Positions 17,339-26,288 of a stretch of 64,000 nt of DNA are shown piece by piece. The stretch comes from HXMU1420-13 sp965249965. Its GTDB lineage: Bacteria; Bacteroidota; Rhodothermia; Balneolales; Balneolaceae. A program made the position numbers and the translations under genes. The notes below the pieces were generated by a model. That model saw only the letters and a program-made list of their open reading frames with translations, was not told where the DNA came from and did no database searches. The stretch is from the NCBI GenBank assembly GCA_965249965.1, contig OZ252262.1:2294001-2358000 (forward strand), in the 5' to 3' direction. Numbering within the stretch: the stretch's first letter is position 1; each line of letters opens with the position of its first letter.

Positions 17339-17428
17339 TTTATGTCTCCTTTTTTCGATAGATAGATTGCGCTAATATTAGCAATTAAATTCGGAAAACA
17401 TATACCCTAATTGCGTGATTAATGAGCT

Positions 17429-18340
17429 TTAATCTTCAATGGATTCCAGCATGTTGATGTATGAATTATAGCGGCCTGCATCAATTTTACCTTCTTCAAA
17501 CGCTGCGATAACTCCACAACTAGGTTCATGAATATGAGTACATGTATTAAATTTACAGTGCTTCCTCCCATCGAGCATTTCGGGAAAATAAAGGGATAAC
17601 TCCCAAGGTTCTATATTAAACAGACCGAATTCACGGATTCCTGGTGTATCAACAATGAATCCCCCGTTTTCAATTTCAATCAATTTGGCGAATGTTGTTG
17701 TATGCTTTCCTTTATTTGAATAGGAGGATACTTCGCCAATTTTCTCTGAATATGTTGGGTCGATTGCGTTTAACAGACTTGTTTTACCAACTCCCGAAGG
17801 CCCAACAAATGCCGTTGTTATTCCAGCTATAACTTCTTTTAATTGAGTGAGGCAATTTTGATCCAAGACACTTGTTTTAAATACTTCGTACCCTAAAGAT
17901 TCATACAGCTCTTGCAAGTCTTCGAGATAACCTTCGTCTTTTTTTGTGGCCAAATCCAGCTTGTTGATGATAATACTGGCTTCTACATCGTATGCCTCGC
18001 AGGTAACTAAAAATCGATCTATAAATCCTTCTTTCATTTTAGGTTGGCGAATAGATTGAACCACAAAGGCCCTGTCTAAATTTGAAACCAGAATCTGTTC
18101 ACCACGGCGACCGTGTGTAGCTTGTCGGGTAATGTAATTTCTACGTTCATGAATAACTTCAATAGTTCCGGTACCATCATCATTCATGGCTATGTCTACT
18201 ATATCACCAACAGCAATTGGATTTGTAACGTGTTTATCATCTAACCTAAAGCGACCCGGAAGTCTGCTTTCAATTAAATCGGAATCGGTTCTCACTTTAT
18301 ACCAACTACCGGTTGACTGTATAATTCTACCTTTTTGCAT
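17429..18340 (-). CDS. rsgA: ribosome small subunit-dependent GTPase RsgA
   Basis: 303 residues from the ATG giving MQKGRIIQSTGSWYKV, the usual family opening; a TTG at 18373 would add 11 residues. An N-terminal OB fold (about 1-70) is followed by a circularly permuted GTPase with NKLD (G4) before GPSGVGKTSLLN (G1) and DTPGIREFG (G3). The C-terminal zinc finger is CKFNTCTHIHEPSCGV. RsgA checks maturation of the 30S subunit. It is divergent from the DUF4440-like gene with about 70 bases between starts. Confidence 0.93.
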   Translation of the reverse strand: MQKGRIIQSTGSWYKVRTDSDLIESRLPGRFRLDDKHVTNPIAVGDIVDIAMNDDGTGTIEVIHERRNYITRQATHGRRGEQILVSNLDRAFVVQSIRQPKMKEGFIDRFLVTCEAYDVEASIIINKLDLATKKDEGYLEDLQELYESLGYEVFKTSVLDQNCLTQLKEVIAGITTAFVGPSGVGKTSLLNAIDPTYSEKIGEVSSYSNKGKHTTTFAKLIEIENGGFIVDTPGIREFGLFNIEPWELSLYFPEMLDGRKHCKFNTCTHIHEPSCGVIAAFEEGKIDAGRYNSYINMLESIED

Positions 18341-18409
18341 TCCAGAAAATACGCAAGTGTGAAGATTAGACAAGCATTTAAATGATGGCTTGTTATCTTA
18401 ATCCAAAAA

Positions 18410-18880
18410 ATGCGCACTTTACTGGTTTCACTTTTTCTGGTTTCAAGTTTATCGGCTCAATCATTTCCTAATTCAGAAATCAATGATTTTTGGTTAGAAG
18501 CTTCCAGACAAGTTGCCGAAGGTGATTTTGACGCATATGCTAATTCTTTTCATGATGAAGCTATTTTAGTGAACGGAATGGTAAGCCAAAGTTACCCGAT
18601 ACAATTTGCTTTGAATGGTTGGAAAGAAGGCTTCGAAAATACTAAAAACGGTAAGATGAAGGCTTCGGTTGAGTTTAGGTTTTCGGTAAGTGCCATGGGC
18701 GAAAGTACGGCGCATCAAACCGGTATATTCAGATATGCCTGGCAAAATGAGGGCGAGGAGTTCCAGGAGGTGTTTATTCATTTCGAGGCGTTGTTAACCA
18801 AATCTACTGGGGAATGGAAGATGCTAATGGAATATCAAAAAGCGATTGCTACACGCGAAGAATGGAATTTGCTGGAATAA
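18410..18880 (+). CDS. exported DUF4440/SnoaL-like protein
   Basis: 156 residues. A short signal peptide (about 1-17, ending SLSAQ) precedes an NTF2-like cone fold of the DUF4440 type: a helix with ARQVAEGDFDAYANSFHDEAIL followed by strands ending WKMLMEYQ. Such domains often bind small ligands or act as uncharacterised enzymes. It stands alone between rsgA and the DUF481 gene. The role is unknown. Confidence 0.6.
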   Translation: MRTLLVSLFLVSSLSAQSFPNSEINDFWLEASRQVAEGDFDAYANSFHDEAILVNGMVSQSYPIQFALNGWKEGFENTKNGKMKASVEFRFSVSAMGESTAHQTGIFRYAWQNEGEEFQEVFIHFEALLTKSTGEWKMLMEYQKAIATREEWNLLE

Positions 18881-18968
18881 ATTTTATCAAATTAGAAGGA
18901 TCGGAACTAAATCATCGATCTAATTCTTATTTTTAGAATATATATTCATCGAATACAACAAGGTTTGG

Positions 18969-19742
18969 ATGGCTAAATATTTACTTCTATTTCTATTTCA
19001 GTTTGTAATTACACTGCCGAGTAATTTATTTGCTCAAATCAATGAAAGTGATTCTCTTGACTTTCAAGGTGATCTAACGCTGAGTGGTTTTCAGCAGAAG
19101 GGCAATGTTCAAACTCTAATTTTCAGAGCTTCATCGAATACTAGCATCAAATTTGAAGATCATTGGGTATTCAAAACTCAGAACTCTTACGTCTATCAGG
19201 AATTTGGGAATACAAAGGCAGACGAAGATATTCTGAGCCTTAACTTTCTGTATCTAAATCCCCACAAAAAAGTGTACCCGCTTGCCTTAGCATTTATTAG
19301 CACCAATTTTCGGCGAGACATAGATGTGCGATATTTACTTGGCGTGGGTGCTTCAGCGCAGGTTTTGGAATCTGATAAAAGTTGGCTCAAGTTTTCAATT
19401 TCCACCGAGTATGAACGAACTAATTTTGGAACTCAAACTTTTAATCGCTCGGAATATGATGGAGAATCCTCCATTAATACTTGGCGAGGCACACTTTGGG
19501 TGAGCGGAACTTACACTGTACTTGAAAACAAAATGGTTTTAAAGCATGAGAGTTATTACCAACCCTCATTGCTTGAAAGTAATAATTTTCGATGGAGGGC
19601 CGATCTGGGTGTTGAGTTCCCAATTTGGAGATACTTAAATATCAGCTTCAACTATTTGCAAACGTTTGAAAGTATCGTAAAACAAGGGCAAAGCAGGAGA
19701 GACCAGTTTCTTACACTTGGACTTACTTTAAAGAGTTATTAA
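18969..19742 (+). CDS. DUF481 outer-membrane beta-barrel protein
   Basis: 257 residues. A signal peptide (about 1-22, ending LFAQ) precedes a run of alternating strands typical of DUF481 (YdiY-like) outer-membrane proteins: GDLTLSGFQQKGNVQTL, then FKTQNSYVYQEFGNTKADED, ending in RDQFLTLGLTLKSY with an aromatic terminal residue suited to barrel assembly. The function of the family is poorly known; E. coli YdiY is acid- and salt-induced. It is 88 bases downstream of the DUF4440-like gene. Confidence 0.75.
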   Translation: MAKYLLLFLFQFVITLPSNLFAQINESDSLDFQGDLTLSGFQQKGNVQTLIFRASSNTSIKFEDHWVFKTQNSYVYQEFGNTKADEDILSLNFLYLNPHKKVYPLALAFISTNFRRDIDVRYLLGVGASAQVLESDKSWLKFSISTEYERTNFGTQTFNRSEYDGESSINTWRGTLWVSGTYTVLENKMVLKHESYYQPSLLESNNFRWRADLGVEFPIWRYLNISFNYLQTFESIVKQGQSRRDQFLTLGLTLKSY

Positions 19743-19804
19743 ACGGTGGTAAAGAATTCATTCCCTTACTCTTCTTTACTAATGTGTTATTTAGTGCAAT
19801 AAAA

Positions 19805-19832
19805 AAAGGGATTCACTTTTGTAAATCCCTTT
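19805..19832 (-). terminator. rho-independent terminator of lon
   Basis: On the minus strand AAAGGGATT and AATCCCTTT form a 9-bp stem with a 10-base loop, followed directly by a T-run (positions 19801-19807). It lies just after the lon stop codon. Confidence 0.85.
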
Positions 19833-19838
19833 CAGCAC

Positions 19839-22331
19839 TTAGGTTGGTAATTTTTCCTTAGCATCTTTTTCAGGTGCTTTAAAATACTCAAACGGATCGC
19901 GAACGGAGTCTTTTTCAAGAATCAAATCCAATAAGGGAGCCATGCGTTCGAGATATTCAACTTGAAGATCACCTATTACATCGGTTTCGATGTCGGCAAC
20001 ATCTTTCTCGTTTTTCTTAGGGAGCAGAACTTTCTTAATACCGGCTCGTTTTGCAGCCAATACTTTTTCTTTGATTCCACCAACTGGTAGTACTAAGCCA
20101 CGTAGAGTTATCTCACCTGTTAAGGCGATAGTTCCATTTACTTTGCGCTGTGTAAAAATCGAAGCGATAGCAGTTAATAGCGAAACTCCTGCAGAAGGGC
20201 CATCTTTTGGAACTGCACCCGCTGGTACGTGAATATGCAAATCAAAATGTTTGAAGGCCGCCTCTGGTATTCCAATATCTTCAGAATGAGCTTTTAAATA
20301 GGAGATCGCCAACATGGCAGACTCTTTCATTACATCACCGAGTTGGCCGGTTATATTCAATTTTCCGCTTCCTTTCGAAACACTTGCCTCGATAAATAAA
20401 ATGTCTCCACCAAATGGAGTCCAGGCTAGTCCGGTGGCAACTCCGGGTACGATAGTTCGCTCGGCAACGTCACTGAAAAACTTCTGCTTTCCTAAGAGAT
20501 CTTCAATATCATTTGCAGTTACTTCGAAGGATTCTAACTCACCTGATGCAACTTTAGCGGCAACGCCACGAGATACTGATCCAATTTGCCGATCTAAGTT
20601 TCTTACGCCAGATTCTCGCGTATATTCATCAATCACTTTAACAACCGCATCATCATTAATATTTATTTGATCGTCATTAAGGCCGTTTTCTTTCACCTGT
20701 TTTGGGATGAGGTAATTCTTTGCAATCTCTGTTTTCTCTTCTAGCGTATACCCGCTAATGTTGATGATTTCCATACGATCGCGTAGAGGAGCAGGTATAG
20801 TGTCCAGAGAATTTGCCGTGGCAATAAATAGAACTTTTGATAAATCGTATTCTAATTCAAGATAATTGTCGCTGAATGTATCGTTTTGTTCGGGGTCTAG
20901 CACCTCAAGTAAGGCTGAAGTTGGATCCCCACGATAATCGGCACCTACTTTGTCAATTTCATCTAGCATAATCACGGGATTTCCCTTTCTGGCTTTCTTC
21001 ATCGAACGGATAATACGACCGGGTAGAGCGCCAATATATGTTCTGCGATGACCACGAATCTCTGCTTCATCCCTAATTCCACCTAAGCTAAATCTCTCAA
21101 ATTCTCGGTTTAAAGATCGCGCAATAGATTTACCTAACGAAGTTTTACCAACGCCGGGAGGGCCATAAAAACACAAAATCGGAGCTTTCATGTCTTTCTT
21201 CAGCTTCAATACAGCTAAATACTCGATAATTCTCTTCTTTACTTTCTCGAGCCCATAATGATCTTCGTCTAAAACTTTTCTGGCGTACTCTAAATCAAGT
21301 TTGTCCTCAGAATAATCGTCCCATGGAAGATCCAGAATCCATTCTACATAGCTATGGATGATGCCATAATTTGGCGATGCATTTGGAGTCATTTCCAGTC
21401 TGCCAAGTTCCTTCTCAGCAACTTCTTTGGCATAATCGGGTAATTTCTTGGTCGCCAGCTTTTCCCGAAGCTTATCAACTTCTTGTTGCTCGGCATCTTC
21501 CCCAAGTTCCTCTTGAATCGCCTTCATTTGCTGTCGAAGGTAGAATTCGCGCTGCTGATCGTCGATATCAGATTTAACTTTCGTGCGAATTTTCTCGCTC
21601 ATGTCCAGAACCTGAAGTTCCTGCTCCAAAAACTCCATAATCTTATCCAGATTTGTGGAGAATTTTTGAGTTTCCAGTAAATCCTGCTTGTCGTCAATCT
21701 CAACATTTAAGTTTGAAGCAATGAAGTTGAGTAGAAAAATTGGGCTATTGATATTATTTACTGCAATTGCCGCTTCCGATGGGATATTGGGCGACTTATT
21801 GATAATATTTACAGCAGTCTCTTTTACATTTCGAACCGATGCACTAAGCTCTAGACCCTGTAAATCCATTTCTCGGGCATAGGCTTTGGTTTTAGCCTTG
21901 AAGTACGGCTGATCCTGAGTAAATTCTTCTACTTCGAAAACCGATTTCCCTTGAATTACAATACTTCTGCTTCCATCCGGCATTTTGATGAGTTTTAAAA
22001 TGCGGGCAACAGTACCAATTTTATGCAGATCATCAAATCCGGGTTCTTCAACATCTTCATCCTTTTGAGTTACCACTCCAATAATTTTGTCCCCGGCATA
22101 TGCTTCTTTCACCAAAGCCAGGGAGCGGTCGCGCCCTACAGTGATAGGAACCACCACACCAGGAAATAACACCGTATTTTTTAAAGGTAAAACAGGTAAT
22201 GATTCTGGTACAACCGACTCTGTTAATTCTTTCTCTTCTTCTTCCGACATAAGAGGTATTGCCTGCTCAAAATCGTCGAACACTTCGTCGCTTAAACCAA
22301 ATTGATTTTCTAAATAAAAACGTGACTTCAT
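19839..22331 (-). CDS. lon: ATP-dependent protease Lon
   Basis: 830 residues from the ATG giving MKSRFYLENQ; the frame is open to 22478, but that extension begins with TTG, overlaps the upstream gene and does not resemble Lon. It has an N-terminal substrate-binding LON domain (VLPLKNTVLFPGVVVPI), a coiled coil, an AAA+ module with Walker A GPPGVGKT (390-397) and Walker B PVIMLDEIDK, and a protease domain with Ser713 in KDGPSAGVS and Lys756 in GGIKEKV. It degrades misfolded and regulatory proteins in the cytoplasm. A terminator follows. Confidence 0.95.
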   Translation of the reverse strand: MKSRFYLENQFGLSDEVFDDFEQAIPLMSEEEEKELTESVVPESLPVLPLKNTVLFPGVVVPITVGRDRSLALVKEAYAGDKIIGVVTQKDEDVEEPGFDDLHKIGTVARILKLIKMPDGSRSIVIQGKSVFEVEEFTQDQPYFKAKTKAYAREMDLQGLELSASVRNVKETAVNIINKSPNIPSEAAIAVNNINSPIFLLNFIASNLNVEIDDKQDLLETQKFSTNLDKIMEFLEQELQVLDMSEKIRTKVKSDIDDQQREFYLRQQMKAIQEELGEDAEQQEVDKLREKLATKKLPDYAKEVAEKELGRLEMTPNASPNYGIIHSYVEWILDLPWDDYSEDKLDLEYARKVLDEDHYGLEKVKKRIIEYLAVLKLKKDMKAPILCFYGPPGVGKTSLGKSIARSLNREFERFSLGGIRDEAEIRGHRRTYIGALPGRIIRSMKKARKGNPVIMLDEIDKVGADYRGDPTSALLEVLDPEQNDTFSDNYLELEYDLSKVLFIATANSLDTIPAPLRDRMEIINISGYTLEEKTEIAKNYLIPKQVKENGLNDDQININDDAVVKVIDEYTRESGVRNLDRQIGSVSRGVAAKVASGELESFEVTANDIEDLLGKQKFFSDVAERTIVPGVATGLAWTPFGGDILFIEASVSKGSGKLNITGQLGDVMKESAMLAISYLKAHSEDIGIPEAAFKHFDLHIHVPAGAVPKDGPSAGVSLLTAIASIFTQRKVNGTIALTGEITLRGLVLPVGGIKEKVLAAKRAGIKKVLLPKKNEKDVADIETDVIGDLQVEYLERMAPLLDLILEKDSVRDPFEYFKAPEKDAKEKLPT

Positions 22332-22452
22332 TAAATAATACTTGCTTGAATCTTTTTCGGTGTTATCGGCAAATACAAAGCCAATATATAAGGCTAATCT
22401 ATAAGTCGTAAATATTGGCGGTAGTGTCAGTGATGTAGGGCAAACTGACAGA

Positions 22453-23961
22453 CTAAAAATGAAACTGTAATGCTGCAACCGTTACCCCGGAAAGGGTAGG
22501 GTTTTCATTAAAGGTTCGTGAAACAAATTGTGTAGCAATTGATAAATCCCAAACCTTAGTCTCAATGGCTGTACCAAAACTGAAATAATTTGGCAGTTCT
22601 GTTGCCAATTGTGTGCCTGCTCTAAGTGGCAGGAATTTCAGTGGGCGTATTTCAATACCTGCCGAGGCCACCAATTTGTTCGAATTAAATGCAGTATTGG
22701 TTAACCCTAAACTTAGATCTCCCATTAGTTTTAATCGATTTATTTCGAACAAAACACCGGCATGCATCGCAGTAGGTAATAGCACATAATTTACCTGCTC
22801 GCCTCTCACCGCTGATCTAAATGGATTATTAATTGAAAATTGATCCACAAAATCCAAAAACTGACCTGGTGCGCCAACGAATGCATCTGCTGAAACTGTA
22901 GTAGGCAATGCTGTAATGGATGCCGTATCCGAATTAATTTCAAAGTGACTGGTTTGATCGTATTTAACGAATCCAATATCGGTGATTGAAAATGAGATTC
23001 TTAGGGATTTCTGAGTTCGCTGATCAGTGTCTTCAAGAGTGGAAAAGTCACTACCAAGTGTAAGTAAGTATGTGAAACCAATATCAAAACCTGCTCCATA
23101 GCCTTGAGGATTAAAAAGTTCGTCGGTGATGTTTCTGGATAATGCATTTTGAGCTGGAATACCGGATAAATAGGAAGCTGTTGCTTCAGTAAAATTACCG
23201 GAGTCCTGATATTCGAATTCCTGAACCTGACGTATTGAACCATTTTGCAGTTCTTCGAATCGGTTAAACCATCGTGCGTCGTGATTGGAACCGCCTATCA
23301 CTAGTTTTGGAGCAATTCCTACGGTAAATTCATCTAGTCGAGGGGTCATATCCGTGAAGAATTGGAATGTCTCTGCAAAGCCAACCGAAAATTCATATAA
23401 CGACTGATAACGATGGGTGAGGGAACGGTCGATGAATGAGGTAGAGCCTTCGTTTTGGACATCTGAAGTGTACCATCCTTTACCTACTTCAAAGCTAGAA
23501 GAAATTCGATTTCTCACCGCAATCGAAAAAGCACGTTTACTGTTTCGTACTTTAAAGCCCAATAGTGTAACATCAATTCGGGTTTGATGAAGAGAGGTAG
23601 AGCGATCCCGAATATAATTTTCTTCTAAAATTTCTTCTCGGTCTAAGGGGGTTATGGAATAAGTGCCGGGTTGAAAAGCATAGATATAGTCCTCTAAATT
23701 GCGACGTTGTTCATCAATATCAGAGAAGTTTTGAACCCCGTTAAAGTAAAACCCACCAATCGCCAGGCCAAAATCGAAGTTTCTAATCCTGTCGGAAATA
23801 AAGAGGTTCGCAGGATTATAAAAGTTGGCATTATAATCGGTAATGTATGTGATTCCACCACCGCCAAGTGCAACATTTTGTGGCGTTAAAACGGGCTGAG
23901 CGAACACTACAGGGCTCATGAACAGCACCATCACCCAAATAAGTGAGGCGAATCTTCCCAT
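22453..23961 (-). CDS. DUF5723-like outer-membrane beta-barrel protein
   Basis: 502 residues. A signal peptide (about 1-21, ending VVFAQ) is followed by the start TPQNVALGGGGITYITDY and NANFYNPANLF, which resembles FadL-like/DUF5723 proteins of Bacteroidota. The rest alternates hydrophobic and polar residues, ending VAALQFHF with a terminal Phe typical of barrel proteins. It starts 24 bases after pcrA on the same strand and lies upstream of lon, so it may be co-transcribed with the DNA and protein maintenance genes. The cargo is unknown. Confidence 0.65.
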   Translation of the reverse strand: MGRFASLIWVMVLFMSPVVFAQPVLTPQNVALGGGGITYITDYNANFYNPANLFISDRIRNFDFGLAIGGFYFNGVQNFSDIDEQRRNLEDYIYAFQPGTYSITPLDREEILEENYIRDRSTSLHQTRIDVTLLGFKVRNSKRAFSIAVRNRISSSFEVGKGWYTSDVQNEGSTSFIDRSLTHRYQSLYEFSVGFAETFQFFTDMTPRLDEFTVGIAPKLVIGGSNHDARWFNRFEELQNGSIRQVQEFEYQDSGNFTEATASYLSGIPAQNALSRNITDELFNPQGYGAGFDIGFTYLLTLGSDFSTLEDTDQRTQKSLRISFSITDIGFVKYDQTSHFEINSDTASITALPTTVSADAFVGAPGQFLDFVDQFSINNPFRSAVRGEQVNYVLLPTAMHAGVLFEINRLKLMGDLSLGLTNTAFNSNKLVASAGIEIRPLKFLPLRAGTQLATELPNYFSFGTAIETKVWDLSIATQFVSRTFNENPTLSGVTVAALQFHF

Positions 23962-23985
23962 AGAAGAATGTTAAATTTTTACCGT

Positions 23986-26280
23986 CTATTCGATGATCTG
24001 GAGGGGGGCTGCCCTCAACATTAATTTTTTTTGTCCTCTGTTCTTGAAAAATACGACAACTTTGGCATCCATTCCTAATCCGCTACGACTAATGATTTTA
24101 CCTGGTCCAAATTTGGCATGCTGAACTTGAGCGCCTACTACAAAAGGATCTTCACCCGATTCATACTCATAGTGAATCGACCCTAACGAACTAGTGCTCG
24201 TTTTCTTAGTTTTTGGCTTTTGCCAATCATACTCAATGTAGCTTGAATCTCTTTCACTGCCAGTTGTTCCCTCATAATTAAATCGGTCTGTTTTTTGGGA
24301 AATTGTGGCACCGGATTCTGTACGAACTACGCCTGCATCTACTTCATCTAGAAACCTTGAACGAAGCTGTTGTTGTTCTTCTCCAAACTTAAATCGTGAT
24401 TTGCAATGGCTGAAATAAAGCCGTTCTTCAGCCCGTGTAATAGCCACATAAAAAAGCCGGCGTTCTTCCTCAATATCTGCATCAAAACCATCACGGCCAC
24501 CTACTGGAAAGAGGTTTTCTTCCAAACCAACCACAAAAACAACCGGAAATTCAAGTCCTTTTGATCCGTGAACGGTCATTAAGGTAATAGCGGGCTTATT
24601 TTCATCGAATTTGTCACCGTCGGTGATTAAACTGATTTCCTGTAAAAATGCACTCAAAGAGGGATTAGAAGTGCCTTTTTCGTAATAAGAGATGGCATTC
24701 TGAAATTCGAGAATATTCTCCCGACGCATCATAGAGTCGTGCGAATTTTCCTCAACCAGCGCTTTCATATAACCTGAAGATTCCAGCACTGCACGGGTGA
24801 CTTCTGTGAGGCTTCTTCCGCCTTCTAAATCGGCAGCGAGGCGATTCATCATATCCACGAAATCCCGAATTCGAACTTTTGCCGGTTTGTAGACATTCGA
24901 CTCTTCAACATGTTCCAGTATTTCCCACATGGTTTTGCCAGACTGTCGTGCCTGAATTCTCAAATCGTTGATCGATTTGTTCCCAATCCCTCGCGAGGGC
25001 TCATTTATAATCCGAACGAGATTCGTCTCATCATGCTTGTTCACCAATAACGTGAGGTAGGCTAGCACGTCTTTTATCTCTTTGCGCTGATAAAAAGAGA
25101 GTCCACCAATCAATTGATAGGCTAAATCGTGGCGGCGTAACGCTTCTTCAAAAACCCGCGATTGATAGTTTGTACGATACAAAATCGCCATCTGATTATT
25201 GTCGTATGCATGCCGCATTTTTAAATCAATAATGTGCTGAGCTACCCGATTGGCTTCATCTCTCTCATCATAATTCTGAAGTAAGGTAATGGGCTCCCCG
25301 TATTCTTTTTCCGTCCACAGGGTTTTATCGAGCTGGTTTTCGTTCTTTTTAATGATGGAGTCAGCACACTGTAAAATGGAGCGAGTTGATCGATAATTCT
25401 GCTCTAAAGGGACCTGTTTGGCATTTTCATAGTCTTCCTTAAAATTCAAAATATTCGAAATATCGGCACCACGGAACGAATAAATAGACTGCGCATCATC
25501 ACCAACCACACAAATATTCTGATATTTTGCAGCCAACATTTTCGTCACTTTATATTGGGCATGATTGGTATCCTGATACTCATCAATCAAAATGTATTTG
25601 AACCGATCCTGGTAGCGTTCAAGTAGGTCTGGATTTTCCTCAAATAACTCGATGGGTTTTACCAGCAGATCATCAAAATCCATCGCGTTACTTTGTTTTA
25701 ATCTGGTTTGATAAATCTTGGAGACTCTGGCCGTAATATCATCAAGGGTAGAACTGACAAAGCGATTTTGAAAATCTTCCGGACTGATCAGCTGATTCTT
25801 AGCATCGCTGATTTTGTTCCGAATAGTCTTTGGCTTGATTTCTTTTGGGTCAAAATTTAGCTCTTGAAGAATCTGCTTAATCACCGTTTCTGAGTCGCTG
25901 GTATCATAGATTGTGAAATCTTTGCCGTATCCCAGTTTTTCTGCTTCGAAACGTAAAATTTTTGAGAAGATAGAATGGAAAGTACCCATCCATAATTTAT
26001 TCGCTTTATCCCCAATTAATTTGGTAATACGCTCTTTCATCTCCCGAGCCGCTTTATTGGTAAATGTAAGCGCTAGAATTTCGTTGGGTGCGGCTTTGTA
26101 CTGTTGGAGGAGATAGGCTATACGAAACGTCAACACTCTCGTTTTTCCAGAACCGGCTCCGGCAACAATTAGAAGTGGCCCTTGCGTTGTGGTCACAGCT
26201 TCATGTTGCTGCTTATTTAATCCTTTTAAGAAATCGGCAGGTTGATGCGGTTCTTGAGGTTGAAGTGAAAAGGTTTTCAT
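23986..26280 (-). CDS. pcrA: ATP-dependent DNA helicase PcrA/UvrD
   Basis: 764 residues. An SF1A helicase with Q motif LNKQQHEAV, Walker A AGAGSGKTRVLTFR (about 40-47), motif II LIDEYQDTN, motif III VVGDDAQSIYSFRGA, motif IV QNYRS, motif V LMTVHGSKGLEFPVVF and motif VI VAITRAEERL. The C-terminal domain contains VGAQVQHAKFGPGKIIS, the PcrA/UvrD tail that binds RNA polymerase in characterised members. It acts in repair and in clearing replication conflicts. It begins eight bases after valS ends. Confidence 0.94.
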   Translation of the reverse strand: MKTFSLQPQEPHQPADFLKGLNKQQHEAVTTTQGPLLIVAGAGSGKTRVLTFRIAYLLQQYKAAPNEILALTFTNKAAREMKERITKLIGDKANKLWMGTFHSIFSKILRFEAEKLGYGKDFTIYDTSDSETVIKQILQELNFDPKEIKPKTIRNKISDAKNQLISPEDFQNRFVSSTLDDITARVSKIYQTRLKQSNAMDFDDLLVKPIELFEENPDLLERYQDRFKYILIDEYQDTNHAQYKVTKMLAAKYQNICVVGDDAQSIYSFRGADISNILNFKEDYENAKQVPLEQNYRSTRSILQCADSIIKKNENQLDKTLWTEKEYGEPITLLQNYDERDEANRVAQHIIDLKMRHAYDNNQMAILYRTNYQSRVFEEALRRHDLAYQLIGGLSFYQRKEIKDVLAYLTLLVNKHDETNLVRIINEPSRGIGNKSINDLRIQARQSGKTMWEILEHVEESNVYKPAKVRIRDFVDMMNRLAADLEGGRSLTEVTRAVLESSGYMKALVEENSHDSMMRRENILEFQNAISYYEKGTSNPSLSAFLQEISLITDGDKFDENKPAITLMTVHGSKGLEFPVVFVVGLEENLFPVGGRDGFDADIEEERRLFYVAITRAEERLYFSHCKSRFKFGEEQQQLRSRFLDEVDAGVVRTESGATISQKTDRFNYEGTTGSERDSSYIEYDWQKPKTKKTSTSSLGSIHYEYESGEDPFVVGAQVQHAKFGPGKIISRSGLGMDAKVVVFFKNRGQKKLMLRAAPLQIIE

Positions 26281-26288
26281 TTAAACAG

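Noticed and set aside
22332..22478. N-terminal extension of Lon by 49 residues
   Set aside because: It starts with TTG, overlaps the upstream barrel gene and is unlike Lon; the ATG at 22331 matches the family.
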